DNA from: Chlorophyllum brunneum
Taxonomy: Eukaryota; Basidiomycota; Agaricomycetes; Agaricales; Agaricaceae
Length of the DNA: 64,000 nucleotides
Direction of reading: 5' to 3'
Assembly: GCA_963576785.1 (NCBI GenBank)
Contig: OY756143.1
Coordinates: 310,001-374,000, forward strand
Of this stretch, positions 1 to 12,390 are shown in pieces. Below the pieces are notes generated by a model. The model ran no database searches. It was given only the letters and a program-made list of their open reading frames with translations, and was not told where the DNA came from. Numbering within the stretch: the stretch's first letter is position 1; each line of letters begins with the position of its first letter. A program made the translations under genes and the position numbers.

Positions 1-815
1 TCAGGAACGCAACTCCCGACACTCTCGTCATTTATTTAAAAAAACATTAGGAGATAGTCTGCGGATCAGTGTACCCCTATATTCCTTCAGCGGTATTGAC
101 AGGTCCGTGAATCCTTGGGCATCGACGTCATATCCATGCCTCAACTATGTCATTTTCCGAGCCTCCGTCACATTTCTTAGTGATCGATTGAAAATTCGGA
201 GGCTCTTCGTGCTTCATACTGATCGCGATAGCAGGTCAGCTTTCTCGGTTTTGCCAAACGGCCCATGGCCCGAGACCAATTTGGTTCCGTCATCTATAAC
301 AGGTTTCGTCATTGCGATCGTGACTGATAACCACCAAATACGCCACGCCTCACCTTTTCACCTTTTCTCGTTGCAATTGACACGTATGTTTGATCCTCTC
401 ATATCATTTCTTGAAAAACTGAGGATTTACATTTGCACAGGTTTCCGTGTTCCCCAGGTATCATTTCCACTCTTGCCAATAACCACAGTGGTTACTGTAA
501 GAGAGCTGCTTCACTCGGTCTGCAAATAGGCATTCGGTAATTGCGGGTGCATAGAAGATCAAAATGTTGGCTGACTGCCGACACTAACCCACAACGGGGA
601 ATCCCCTCACCCTCTTTCATTAGCGGAATTATTACCACCTTCGTCTACATCGCAGGTTTGACTGAGCCGGTCCAATCTACATATTATACCAACACGGGAA
701 ACCAAACCCCGCACCACAATTCGTGAAAGGGAATATCATAGTGTTCTCTCTATTGACCTTTTCCTGGTTCATGGTTGCCCTCAATATGTCACTCCTTTTC
801 AACTTCACTTGTTGA
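1..815 (+). pseudogene. C-terminal remnant of an MFS transporter (allantoate permease/ACS-like)
   Basis: This is the 3' part of a carrier gene whose 5' part lies left of the window. Read piecewise, the plus strand gives the loop motif FLSDRLKIR (about 172-200), then a stretch resembling a transmembrane helix. A plausible intron follows at about 385-440 (GTATGT...CACAG). Next comes NNHSGYCKRAASLGLQIGI (about 478-535), which resembles the helix 10-11 signature of anion:cation symporters. After it come GIITTFVYIA and a last hydrophobic helix (VFSLLTFSWFMVALNM) that ends at TGA 813-815. These pieces lie in different frames, and not all shifts can be explained by introns, for example near 205-240. 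I therefore call it decayed or mis-assembled. Family assignment is by recognition of these motifs only; substrate unknown. Confidence 0.45.
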
Positions 816-1035
816 GCCAGGAAAGACTCGAGCACCCATCCGCGACAGAGATCCCGCTTTTCGATTCACGATATAAAAAACTCGAGTTTCGTTTTGCCTA
901 CAGGTCAACGATACAATAAGCGATAAACATACACTAAATACATCATCCATAAATACAAAGAACTGTTCCAAACCAAATGACAAAGATATCTTCCTTCCAT
1001 AAAATGGCATCCAAAGAAGATCCAGTTGTAAAAGA

Positions 1036-4000
1036 CTACGACGCCCTCGTAGCCTTTCTCGTCCTCTTACCCCGTCTCGAAGATTCCGGTGCCTGCGGAG
1101 CTTTCGACGGGCTTTCCAACTTCTGACTCTGACCTTTTATCAGATTCATCAACCTCTTCCGCTCCTCCGCTAACCCCGGATCTTCATACATAACGCGCAT
1201 ACTCCCCTCTTCCTCTTGTAACACATCATCATTCCCAACTGAGCTTCGTGTTCGTCTACCACCCGTTTGACGACTCGAAGTTCTCTTTGAACTTGCACCA
1301 CCAGCAGGCTCGATTATCGGAAGCAAGTCACCCTCATTAACATCAAAAGACTCGAAGGGACTAATTGTTGATGCAACAAAGGGGATCAGAGCAATTGGAT
1401 TTGAGTCAGATGAAATTTCCGAGGTTTGTTTTAGCATGGACGCTTGTCTCATGGCAGGCTAATAACAGTTCAATGTACGTCATTACACACATGGTAGACA
1501 ATAAACTCACCTTGGTCCTCTGCGGTCTCTGTCGTTTTGAGTTCCTTCCTCCATTGAGGACTTCATCTTCTTCAGAGGTATGTCTCTTGAGAGCCCTCGT
1601 GATACTCTCCTGCAAAGCCTTCGTTGCCTCATGATCAATTTTCACAGGGGATATTGACACCCTACTTCCTTGCCTCGAAAGTTTCATAGGCGATGGCGTG
1701 CGCGATGAGGGAATTTTTGCCGTAAGTCGTTCATGCTCGAGTTCTTGCCGTGTTGGTCTAGGTACTCCATTATCGCTACTATCCGGGGAATAATCAGATT
1801 GAGTAACGGAGTCTTGAAGTATGCTTTGTTGGATGTGTGGTGGAAGCGCGGAAGCGGGAGAGGAGGCGTCAGATTGGGGCGGAATGGAAGCTGTAGAGGG
1901 AGCCTTTGATGGTGGTATTGGCGTCCCAAGCCCATGCTTTGGTTGACCGAAGGATATAGATGCAGAAGATGATGATGATGATGAAGATCGAGAGTTTTGA
2001 GGTACGGGTTTCACGGGCTGGGGTCGACGCGCAGGGAGGTTAGGAATTTTGGGTGGGTCGGCAGGTGATTCAGAGCTGTCGGCTAAGATATGCATGAGCG
2101 CACAATATTAAAAATACTGGGTGGGATGACTTACTATTCGTGATATCGTTCATCGTTGTCCCAATATTAATGGGAGGAAGGTCTTGGTGCGTAGCTTTCG
2201 GCTTTCCTTTACCTTTCACATCAACTTCCATCGGCGCACCAAAATCTAATTTTGAGCTGTTCACCGCTCCTAGTGTACTTCCAAGAACGAGATGGTCTTC
2301 CACAGAAGGAATCACTCCAGCCGAAGCCATGGCAGCCAACCAGCTCATCTTCACCACAGGCTTTCCCCATTCACACGCCTTGGCAAATTTTGGTCCCGTC
2401 GCTGACGGACATAGGAGGTGGGTCGTACGTTTTGAGAAATTAGGTGCGAGAGTGATGCCCAGCGCCCTAAGGAGTCGTCGAAGGCCACAGGATTCGGACT
2501 GCTCGAAACCAGAGAGACTGAGGACGACCTTTTCGGCACCTAGTGACGAAGGTCAGCAGCTGGATTGAGCGTGGAACAAAGGAGGGACGTGCCAGGGACG
2601 GGAATGTCGATGGCAAGAGGAGTGAAAGAAATGTCTTTGTCAGGTGGGCAGATTTGATCTTCATAGATACAGCGCTCGAGCCAACACTCTGTTCGATATT
2701 TAGCTTGTAGACTAGGGTCTGTCTCTTCTCTGTATAGCTTGCTTCCGCTAGAACAGTGTCAGCATCGAGATCGATAAATTGCTCAAATCGTAAGCATACC
2801 TGACCAATCGTACAATGATGAAATCCACCTCCTCATCTGGCTCGTTCACCATCTCCCCGCCATACGACTCAACGGCGTTCTTGACGCTCGGAGTCTTTGC
2901 CTCTCCTAAGGCACTAAACTTGTAACCGGAAAACATCATGTTTGAGGCATTGGATGGCCCCGCAACAGGTTCCAAGCCAGATACAGAGCTTTCGCCATTC
3001 TTCTCAGGGATCACAGGCAAAGGCGTCCCCGACTTGACAAAAACGATCGCATTTGTCGTCGCCCTCCGGAAAGGCTGCGTTGACGTAGAAGCACCTTCAT
3101 TTTCTTCAAATTTGGCTGGTGCGAATGAATTGGCGCGTCTAAAGGTCGAAATGACGCTCTTGCCGGGTTTTACTTGTAGGTTTTCGCCTGTCGTTTGGAA
3201 AATTGCTGGCGCAGATATTGTTCGTACAAGGTCGGATCCAGAGACTTGATAGCCACGCCTGTTGAGGAGACTTCCCCAGATTTGAAGGGTTACGGCGGGA
3301 AGGACTTTGACTGAAGCCATTTCGTCTTCGTCGTCATGGTGCGTGGAGGGCTGTTGTCGAGGCGGTGCGCGCGGCGTCGTCGTCGACGTCTCGTCCATTT
3401 CTGAAGGAAGCTCTGAAGGGGGTGGAGAGGTTACCGCTGTCACCATCCGTTAGTTAGGCTAACCAGAGCGTAATGTCTGGTCATACCTTCCGGCTGTGGT
3501 CTGCGTTCAGGTCGTGGACGGCTCACTTCATATCGACTTTCATCGAAGCGACCTGAAATTGGTGATTCATTATTAGAGGTATGGTTTGAGCGAAAGAGAA
3601 TTGACCCACCACCAAACTCAAGACAATCCCAAAACCAGTCTTCCCAGAGGAGATGAATGACTGCCTCCTTCCTCTTATTGAACTTGACTGCATAGCGCAT
3701 CTTTTCTGTTTCCTCGTCTCCGGAACACAGTAGGTGCGTGACTTTTACGGGACGTTCCAAATTCTTCACGTATGTGCCTCCGTTCTTTGTTACGAGTCTG
3801 TTAATCTCCAGGCGCCGCTCCACATCGGTAAGGCCGGACAAGCACAACACAACTCCGGAGAAGATAGGGAGGCGATGTGCAGCCAAGCTCTGAAACCAAA
3901 TTAGATATGTAGCAGGGGAACAAGCAAAACGGGCGTACCTCCTGCAGGTCAACATCATCCCCCCGCAACCAGATATCGTAGCTATCATCAATCCATGAAG

Positions 4001-4494
4001 GCTTCATGATGGGTACCTTGCGTTCCAGCGCGCACTATTCAAGCATGAGTCCAGGTTCTGGCATTTTGTTCCATTCTACTCGCCATATATTTTGCGCTTC
4101 CATGATCTTCCGCTATCAGGTGCGTCGCCCTGTCTGTGAATGCACTAACATGTGTTGCACCGAGCTCGGCCGCTTTCCTAAATAGTGACGGCTACTTTTC
4201 GTTAGGTACGAAGCAACACTCAAGTTTGGATATGCTCGTGCCTTGTCTTTGATACCAGTAGCGCACAAAACCAGATTCTTGAACGGCCTCGGGCATAAAT
4301 CCACAACGGTAGTGTCGTCGCTGCCAAATTGGCTGTCCTCAGCTAAACATTGTTCTGAAATTACCCTAGTCAAGGCGTTGGTTGGTGCCGGTCGTAGTTT
4401 AACATTTGGGACCTGGTAATCTGCCCGTTAGTAGATGTATGAGGAGAGAGAGAAGACGAGATACCTTGCTGGACTTGTTAGTCCTGCGACGCAT
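1036..4494 (-). CDS. DPB11: DPB11/Rad4(Cut5)/TopBP1-like four-BRCT replication and checkpoint scaffold
   Basis: Proteins of this family bind phosphorylated Sld3/Rad9-type partners in the nucleus and couple replication initiation to the S-phase checkpoint. The start is ATG 4494: a 30-nt first exon (4465-4494) splices at GTATCT...TTACCAG into exon 2 at 4412. BRCT1 begins with RPFKNLVLCATGI (about 4260-4310) and ends with PSWIDDSYDIWLRGDDVDLQ (about 3955-4005). BRCT2 has GVVLCLSGLTDVERRLEI and ends WEDWFWDCLEFGG (about 3610-3870). BRCT3 starts at MMFSGYKFSALGEA (about 2905-2945). BRCT4 ends with KACEWGKPVVKMSWLAAM (about 2325-2385). A Ser/Pro-rich tail follows, with a Ser run at about 1966-1990. 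The basic C-terminus contains YEDPGLAEERKRLMNLI, typical of fungal orthologues, and stops at TAG 1036-1038. At least nine introns are needed; two in BRCT1 lack an obvious GT donor in the right phase and may use GC donors. The gene appears functional. Confidence 0.85.
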
Positions 4495-4758
4495 TGTGCA
4501 GGATAATTAACGCGTTGAGGATGTTGGTACGCCCCATCGAGATTTTCTTTAGGGCGGGTCAAGACGCGGTAGTATCCCAAATAGGCAAGTCATCCATCGG
4601 CGATCATTTTGTGAACCTATTTCCGACCCAACCGCCCAGAGTCTGCTTCGAAATGAGCCCGGAATTCGCATGCATGTGGAGCCAATGGCTGTCAGCCGAG
4701 TATAAAAAGCTCCCCATTATGTTTTCATGCCTTAGACCACCCCTTTCATCTCGGCCTC
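4495..4758. promoter_or_regulatory. Shared divergent promoter region
   Basis: Only 264 bases separate the start codon of the minus-strand BRCT gene (4494) from that of the plus-strand MFS gene (4759), so both promoters must lie here or overlap the first exons. A TATA-like GTATAAAAAG lies at about 4698-4707, some 50 bases upstream of the MFS ATG. No other element is recognised with confidence. Confidence 0.5.
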
Positions 4759-7487
4759 ATGAGCGTTAAGGATACTAAGGGTCCCGAACTCGAAACTCGT
4801 CGCTCGTTGCCCTCTTCTGAGGCGTCAGCTACCAATGAGGAGCTGGTCTTCCTTAAGAATGAAGGCATCGACAACATATACGCTAGAAAGTGTGATCTCA
4901 GTACGTTGTCCTTCCCGTCTCTGACCTCGCCGTCGCTGACATCTTTAATTAGTCAATGAATGCCTGCAGAAAGAGTAAGGAGAATACAGATCGTCTTTCA
5001 CTTCCCTCTAATCGCTGCATAGGATCGGCTTTGGACGATATCAGTTCCAGCTCTTCCTTCTCACTGGGCTCGGCTGGTTCGCTGACAGTACGTTGTGTCA
5101 CACGACCGATGTTATTCGTCTCCCTGATAGGAGTACCCAGACCTTTGGTTGCAAGGAGTCGCCGTTGTGCTCCCTCAGGTTCAACAAGAACTCCTACCAA
5201 GCAGAGTCGAGTTTACGACACTCGCACTCTACGTCGGCCTCATTCTTGGCGCCACCACATGGGGTTCTCTGGCAGACCTCATCGGCAGACGCCTGTCCTT
5301 TAACGTTAGTACACTCCCATGCTACAAGCTTCGTTCAGACGATATACTTCCTCATTCTCATGCTCAACCCACTTGAACCGGAACTGACATAACATTTCTT
5401 TCCATTTCTTTCTTCTCCATATCCCATTCGTTCATCCTTTGACAGATCACGCTATTTATAGCGGCTGTCTTCGGCTTGGCGGCTGGTGGTGCTCCAAATT
5501 TTGTCACGTTCGCCTCGCTTGTGGCATGCATGGGATTCGGCATTGGTGGCAAGTGAGTATCAGTAAAGAAGTGGTGCAGATGATCCCAATCTAACATCAA
5601 AATCTCTCTTGCCAGCTTACCGGTTGATGGTGAATGATCCCCTAAATCCGCTATGACGCAATTTTTTGATCTTCCTCAGGGGCACTGTATCTTGAGCACA
5701 CGCCCCAATCCCATCAGGTACGCGCGATTCGTTTGGTTCTCTCACCAATAATTGAACCCCACGCGATCGATCTAGTGGACGCTAACTCTGCTATCGGCAT
5801 GGTGGGCTGTTGGCCAACTCGTTGCCTCTGTAATCGCTTGGGGATTCATCGGCAACTTTTCTTGCTCTCTAGACACCCCCGTTGGTCAATGTCACAAGGC
5901 GGATAACATGGGTTGGAGATATACCTTGTAAGCGCGCCATTTGACTTTCCTGTCGTCGTCTGGCTAACCTGTGCTCCCAGTTACATGATGTATGTCTACC
6001 ACTCAGTGCGCAATGACAATGAGATCTCATCAAGCAAAATACAGGGGCTCCCTCACGTTCCTCATGTTCATATTCCGGTTCATCATTTTTGACCTCCAAG
6101 AATCGTCAAAATACCTCATAGCTAAGCGAAGAGATGCGGAAGCAATCCAGGTAGTCGTCTACACTTTACGATCCTGTAACGGCACTCTAAACACGTCCAT
6201 AGGTCCTTCAACACATCGCCAGGCGCAATGGCAAAACCATATCATTGACTCTAGATCAATTGTCCAGAATTGACGCAGCTGGAGGTCATGCTGGGATACC
6301 GAGGACGAATTGGCAGGTCATCAAATCGTCCTTCTCCCACTTGTCACTGTAAGCTCCAACTCTGTACCACACCTCCTACCCTCCAACAATCTCCGCCCCA
6401 GGTCACACGTCCGTCCACTCTTTGCTGGCAAACGTTTCGCAGTAAACAGTGCGATCACAATCCTTTCATGGGGTACGAAAAAATACATCTCTCCATACCA
6501 GACGAAAGAACTCATTCCCAACTCTATACCAGGACTAATCGGTCTAGCATATCCCCTCTTCAACTCCTTCCTCCCACTCTACCTCAACACTCGTTTCGCC
6601 AGCGATTCGAGTGTAAGCACAGGCTACAGAAACTACGTCATCATATCCGTTATGGGTATTCCTGGTTCACTCGTGGCTTGTCTTGTAGTTGATTGGACAC
6701 GAAAATCCTCTCGTGTCGCCGAACAAGAAGAAAATATTGGTGAGGAAAAACACACCAAGAGACTTCAACAGCCGCAACGATGGAGTGCTTGGAGTGGATT
6801 AACAGTTATAGGAGGGAGGAAGTTGACTATGGCAATATCTACACTCCTCACTGGCGTTTTCTTGTTCTTGTTCACGACAAGTCGGAATCAAGCAGATGTT
6901 CTGGGGTACTCCTGCGCAAGTGGATTTACACAGTGCGTACCTCTTGTCCCCCTCGTTATACTCCATACTCATCTCCCTCCTACAGAAACGCTGTACGTAC
7001 ATCAAGTCCGCGAATGATCTTTTGTCCGCTAACTTGAACCTTTTAAAGATGTATGGTGTTCTCTACGCATACACCCCAGAGGTCAGTTTTTACTCCATTC
7101 CCTTACCACCTCTTACGAAAACACCTGGAATTAGGTTTTTCCGGCCCCACATCGCGGAACAGGTGATGCACTCGCTAGTAGCTTCAACCGCATCACTGGG
7201 ATTCTCGCCCCTATCATCAAGATTGTAAGCACGTCTGCATCTGGTGGAGCATCCAACAATACCGCCAACGCGTAAGTGTCAACATAACATAGCTAAAAGA
7301 GAGATATGGTGCTAAACGAATATAATCGACAGCTCGGTCTTTGTTTCAGCATCCTTGTTGACAGTGACGGCTTTCTTCATGATCTTCCTACCGATAGAAG
7401 TAAGTCACCCAACACACCCACTAAACACAGAATCTGACTACATTCTTTTTTTCTTTTTACCAGACGGCTGGAAGAGCTGCGATGTAA
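4759..7487 (+). CDS. MFS transporter, SV2/SVOP-like (sugar-transporter fold)
   Basis: Integral membrane carrier with about twelve helices; substrate unknown. Exon 1 begins MSVKDTKGPELETRR. After two short introns comes IGFGRYQFQLFLLTGLGWF (helix 1). Next are WLQGVAVVLPQVQQE and helix 2 with the A-loop motif GSLADLIGRRLSFN (about 5258-5300), then AAVFGLAAGGAPNFVTFASL and a GFGIGGNLPVDG helix (about 5460-5620). A long central loop (about 6100-6340 and 6700-6800) is hydrophilic. The second half shows LSWGTKKYISPYQ and ISVMGIPGSLVACLVVDW. Its helix 11 region YGVLYAYTPE...APHRGTGDALASSFNRI (about 7053-7200) is a hallmark of this fungal family. The end is ...PIE, an intron, then TAGRAAM and TAA 7485-7487. 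Many short GT-AG introns are present and no stop interrupts the recognised exons. It is transcribed divergently from the BRCT gene and convergently with the next gene. Confidence 0.8.
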
Positions 7488-7788
7488 AAAGTATCGCAAC
7501 GCGTTGAAGCGCGTTTGTACAAACATGATGATGAGATAATTTAAGTCTGATTTATCATAGTTATGCTGGTAGTACCTATGTATTTACCGGAACTCGTAAC
7601 GACTCGTCATGTGAACTACTCAGTTAAAGAAGATTGTGTTAGTAGACCCAGTCCAAGAAACCGATCCAATCCGCTGTAGTTGTTGTCATAGTAAACAAAG
7701 AGAAAGAAAGATAAGAAAGTGAAAAAGAAGTAAAGTCATGAAACAGTAAGTGAAGAGTATAGAACAAATGAATGAAGGCCTGCCGCCG
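7488..7788. other. Convergent intergenic region (3' UTRs)
   Basis: This 301-base stretch lies between the stop codons of the MFS gene (+) and the F-box gene (-). It holds purine-rich runs at about 7697-7735 but no convincing gene. It probably carries both 3' ends. Confidence 0.5.
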
Positions 7789-9448
7789 CTACCACCAAGA
7801 CGATCGCGTATCATAACATAACCCAGTATCCAACACAATCAACCCCGTCTTCGTAAACTGGACAATACGTCCACTCGTTTCATCAATCACAGGTGGATCC
7901 GCATCCCACTGACCAGGATACCCCCTCTCCCTTATCGCAACTGAAGCCCTCAACCTAAACTCCCGATTCCTCCTCACCTCATCTTCAACCCACATATAAC
8001 TAACCGTAGTCGAACTCGAATCCCTATGCCTAAAAAACGCCTTTGACAAACCCAAACTAAACCCTGACTCTGTTGTCGTTTCATACTCGACAAGTTTTGT
8101 AAGACGTGGTTTGGCTTTTTTGTCTTGAGGGATGGAAATACCGTAAATACCGTCTTGAGAGCAGAGGACAAAACGAGTCATGAGGAATATGGGATCGAAG
8201 TAGAGAGGAGAGAGACCGCCGCGGTAGATCCGTGTGCCTGGACATGGAAGTTTCCATAGAGACGGTACGACGTCAAAAATGTCGAGAGCATTGGCTTGTA
8301 TGGTTTGGAAGGGAGGTATTGGGAAGATGAACATATTGGTTTTGGAGAATGCAGCGATGCGATTGGTTTCGATGATACGGATTTGTTCCTGTGTGCGCAA
8401 TTAGAAAAGAGTGTTTTCGCTATATGGAAAGATTGAAAAACGCACTATGGCCTGGTCGACGGGTATCATGACACGGGTATGAGTTATAGACGTGGATTGT
8501 TGCCATTTGAGAACTTCGATGAATGAACGCTCTCGCGTTTTCCTGGCACGGGCAAACAGCTCGCCTGAGATGTCCACGCTCGAGAATTTTCCGACTCCGA
8601 GCATGGCGAAGGTTGTGAGATGCTTAGCTTCCAGATAAGCATTGCTACCATGGCCCTTCAATTGTACTTTGTACACACGAACATGCGCTGGAGGCCTTGA
8701 TGCATCTGTTACAAAACCCGAAAGGTCAGCAAACAAGGATGCTTTTAACTTGTATAGAGTACACACCGCGCATGATGTTTGTTGTTAATACCAGGTTGAA
8801 GGTCAACGTTCTCGCACTCTTATCAATGTCCACGGCCATTAACAATGTTCGATTGGCATCCAATTTGTGCAAAGGCTCAATCAAATGATCCATCCTCGGA
8901 TTCTTCTTGTCCAAATCATACACCGACACTCTCCCAATTCCTTCCGCATCCGGTACCAACAACCACCGCCCGCCTTCCACCAGGTGGAAAGACGCCGGAG
9001 TCGCACAATTGATTGGCCTGTACCGCGTCGGTTCTTGATTCTCGTTCCGCCATCCAAGCTCAACCGATAGACGCGATAACAACCAGCGCTCCAGTTCTTC
9101 AGCGGTATAGGCTTCCACCGGTTCTTCCGGTGCTGGATTACGGTTCTGGAAGGAGGTGAAGCGCGTAACGAGGTTGGCCCAAACTTCGCGCGTTTTGGTT
9201 GCGCAGTTCCAGGATTTACATGTCTACGCCCCCATAAGATCTAGTTAGTGAATCTGGCGACAGAATAGGTGTGAAGAGTGCCGTACACGTCGAACCCTCA
9301 AGACTTCTCTCCAGTGTAGATGAGTGAGTACTTCGGTTTGAAGTTTAAGAGGCAAGTTCTGGAATGATGGCCTGTCTGGAATATGTTGTTCTGGAGGAGG
9401 TACAACCGCTAGAGAAATCATCATTGATTTCAGACTTTCTAACGCCAT
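7789..9448 (-). CDS. F-box-like domain protein
   Basis: Likely substrate-recruiting subunit of an SCF ubiquitin ligase; target unknown. The first in-frame ATG at 9448 gives MALESLKSMMISLAV and then an F-box (FQNLPLKLQTEVLTHLHWRE, about 9305-9362). An intron of about 65 bases (acceptor ...GGGGCGTAG near 9225) leads to TCKSWNCATKTREVWANL, the usual second half of the F-box. The body is long, of mixed alpha/beta composition, without clear repeats. It resembles the large agaric family in which an F-box precedes a poorly conserved beta-rich region (for example VEGGRWLLVPDAEG at about 8935-8975). Further introns lie near 8700-8770 and 8400-8455. It ends ...YDTRSSWW and TAG 7789-7791. No damage is visible. 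Confidence 0.7.
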
Positions 9449-9936
9449 TGGAGAAAAACACACCTTTGGGTTTCTGGGTCTCAAAGTACTGACTAACTAG
9501 CCATCTGAGTAGACGGATGGCAACGGCAAGAGTCTGCCAGAGTAAAGCAAATATATCAAAGAGCAAAGCAGAGAAATTCATGAGGATTCGTCAGGAGGAG
9601 AGCATCAAGGTGGCCGTGCTGAACGGAACGAGGTGTTCAACCTAAACATGTCCAGAAAAGGAAGTCCGATTTTTCTCCGTCGTGAAAATCAATATCTCTC
9701 TGATAGATACAACTTTTCAAGGCGTGAGGTGCGACACTAGACTATAACACCTCGTTTTTCAACAGATCATTCCTTGTTGGTGTCTGCTGACGGCACGGAC
9801 AACATTCAAAGCAATAAACAAGACGAACTTAACCCCCCATATCATTTCCCACTGCTCAGATAATCTAGTCACTACATATAAGCGGTTCTGTCCAAAATTC
9901 TGGTATTAAGAACTGTACCGTCTCATGAGAGAGTCG
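9449..9936. other. Intergenic region upstream of the F-box gene
   Basis: 488 bases between the F-box gene start and the stop codon of the next minus-strand gene. It must hold the F-box gene promoter and the 3' UTR of its neighbour. Nothing else is recognised. Confidence 0.4.
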
Positions 9937-11494
9937 CTACACAAAATCAAAAGCGTCCACTGAGAAATGCAAATCCGGATGGTCCCCCATGAAGCCCGAG
10001 ATATACAACTCCAAATACAATTCGGGACTCCGATGAAGAACCCCAGGCACGCGCCCACCAATAACTGGGCATGCGAAACGTCGCAGAAGAGGAAGTCGTT
10101 TCGCAGTCTCTAGCCACCTGGTCTATGAAACGGTATCCATCAATAAATGTTTCGCGCGGAATCGAGCCAGGGACCTACCAGAACGTCAAAATCTGTCCTT
10201 GGTCCTAGTGACAGGTGTAACCACACAGAGAGTTTCTCCAGCAGTTGACACTTTTCCACCTCCAACAGAAGCTCTCTTGGCAAGGATTCTGACCAAATTG
10301 TGATTTCATTCGCGCCCAAATCTAGCGACTTGAGCGAGTCACGGTGACAGCTGAGGATCGAAGAAAAGAAGTGATCAACGACTTGAGGAGAGTTATCAAG
10401 AGGATGCAGTGGTTTTAATGCGATATGTTCCGCCCCAGAGTACGACGAAAGATAATTCAGAACACCGGACGGGTGAATAGCAAAGCCGTGGATGCTCTTG
10501 AGATGGATCTGTTCCGCCTGCAAGATAGAGCAGATTTCACCGAAATTGGCAGCTGCAAAGGGATCGGGATCCCACCCGATTTCAAGCTTTTCGAGGTGTC
10601 GGAAGTGATGGATACACAAACGAAAATCGGACGGCGTGGTCGTGACGTTGCGCAATTGAAGCCCCTTCAGCCTGAGTGGTTCATCAAGTTCAAGAGCCTC
10701 CGCGAACAAGTCTCCAAGGGTGACTGGACGAAAAGGTGACCCCAAAAGGGAACGAGGCGGGTATAAAGTATTGAATGCAAAGCTATCGAGCTCCGAACAC
10801 CGGGATATCAAGCTAGCGATTTGGAATTTCGTTGTCTGGCTCGGAGACGACAAGTTCTCCCAGCGTATTCGGATTGATCGCAAGGCGGATAATGGTTCAA
10901 GTGAAAAAGTAGATGGAGGGTTATTGCCAAGTAAGATTGAAAAGTTTTCAAGACGGTTCAGAGAGCCTAATTTCCCTATGAAATCGTTGACCCATTGCAA
11001 AGACCTGGCTGTGGCTGAGGGGCGGTATTTCCAGCTAAGAAAAAATACTCGGCATGAAAGACAACTTGATGTGGGGCAAAAATCTGACTCACGAGATGGT
11101 CCGTAGGTTTTCTGTGAGGGAAATTACGCCATCAATCAACCCGAACCATGTCTCGTCTACCTCCCCAAACAACCCCATCCCGACCTCCAACTCTGTGACA
11201 TGTTTGAAGACATTAGCCTTTCCTGCTTCAAGACACAATGCTATTTCCTCGCGTCGTCGTATTTTCCGCTCTATATCCTCGATCTTAAACTTGGAGAAGA
11301 GGATAGGGCAAAGCAATTCATCGAGTCTTCTACAAATGAGCCTGAATTGACCTGTTGTCCGCCGCTCCAAAGAAGTGGATGTATTGATGCACTGCGAGCA
11401 TTGAACATTACTCTTCTCACAATTAGGGGTGAAAACGTACCAAATCAAAGATCTTCAGGTTGATCTCGTTTGGGAGGCTGTCAAAAGACGACAT
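9937..11494 (-). CDS. F-box/LRR-like protein, tandem paralogue 1 (intact)
   Basis: Four exons can be defined: 11441-11494, 11093-11391, 10179-11034 and 9937-10122. They are separated by phase-consistent introns of 49, 58 and 56 bases (GTACGT...CGCAG, GTGAGT...CTTAG, GTAGGT...CATAG) and give 464 residues. Exon 1 encodes MSSFDSLPNEINLKIFDL, the first half of an F-box. Exon 2 continues with FRLICRRLDELLCPILFSKF, the usual second half. The remainder has leucine-rich, repeat-like strands such as LSALRSIRIRWENLS, LEKLEIGWDP and SLKSLDLGANEI, as in agaric F-box/LRR proteins. The C-terminal exon starts TRWLETAKRLPLLRRFACP and stops at TAG 9937-9939. The middle of the gene is nearly identical to the neighbouring copy. 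Likely an SCF adaptor; substrate unknown. Confidence 0.75.
10216..11200. repeat. Near-identical tract shared with 12391-13375 (copy 1)
   Basis: This segment matches 12391-13375 (offset 2175) with only two differences noticed (near 10387 and 10470), and the match includes intron 2. The flanking exons of the same two genes are clearly diverged. The boundaries are abrupt, as expected of a gene-conversion tract. Confidence 0.75.
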
Positions 11495-12090
11495 CGAAAA
11501 CTCCGCGCAGTCAAGTACTGTTTAGAAATTGAGGGCAAGTGGGGGTGCGTGATGCTAGCTTGGACGGTAGCAGCACACGGACTCAAGAACACTAGTAGTT
11601 CACAGCTTTCAAGAATCGTCGAATTCCTATCTACCAAATATACCCCAAAATAAGCAGGGGATACAAACAAATGCACAACATATGATTTTAGATAACTGAC
11701 ACGGTCATCTGTCACAGCGTGATTACACCCATCGCACCCGTTGATCGAGTTGATGTGATGCTTATTCAATAGATATACCCAATGACGCCTGAAACCACCT
11801 CAGAATCGAACAGATAGGATGAAATGCCTTTGGTGAGGCGCAGGGTATGTTGTAAAAAATAGGATCAAGTGATATCATGCCGATATTACGGAGGGGAAGA
11901 AACATTCAGCTCGGGTTGAATTCAATGTAGCCTTATCGAATATTGGATCGATCACGACTGCTCGTTGTACTTTCTCCACGACAAACCGAATTAGGTTCTT
12001 CATTCAAGAAGCAAGGCCCTAAAACCATCACAATGGGCAGTATCTGAGAGCTATCAAAACGAGGGAGACACCATGCCACATTGAAAGTTA
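11495..12090. other. Intergenic region between tandem F-box paralogues
   Basis: 596 bases upstream of paralogue 1 and downstream of paralogue 2. Nothing coding is recognised. It should contain the promoter of paralogue 1. Confidence 0.4.
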
Positions 12091-12390
12091 CTATATAGTA
12101 TGTAGGTGGAAAGTTTCCGCATTGAAATGCAATTCCGGATGCTCTCGCACGAAGCCCGTAGCATGCGCCTTCATTTGGGTATGTATATCATCCATGTCCC
12201 TAGCATCAACATCCTCCCCCTCCCAAAGCTGAACGTTGATCACTGGGCATGTGAAACGTCGCAGACGAGGAAGTCGTCTTGCAGTCTCTAGCCACCTGGT
12301 CTATGAAACAGTATCCATCAAAGGTTTCGTGCAAAATCGGATCAGAGACCTACCAGAACGTCAAAATCAATCATTGGTCCTGGTGACAGG

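Noticed and set aside
107..726. Long plus-strand frames taken as complete novel proteins
   Set aside because: They contain MFS transporter motifs mixed with out-of-frame sequence and likely intron sequence, so they are better read as pieces of one decayed carrier gene.
10425..11463. Plus-strand open frames opposite the F-box paralogues (for example 10425-10739 and 10720-11106)
   Set aside because: They are antisense shadows of the minus-strand exons. They are identical between the paralogues only because the DNA is, and no motif supports them.
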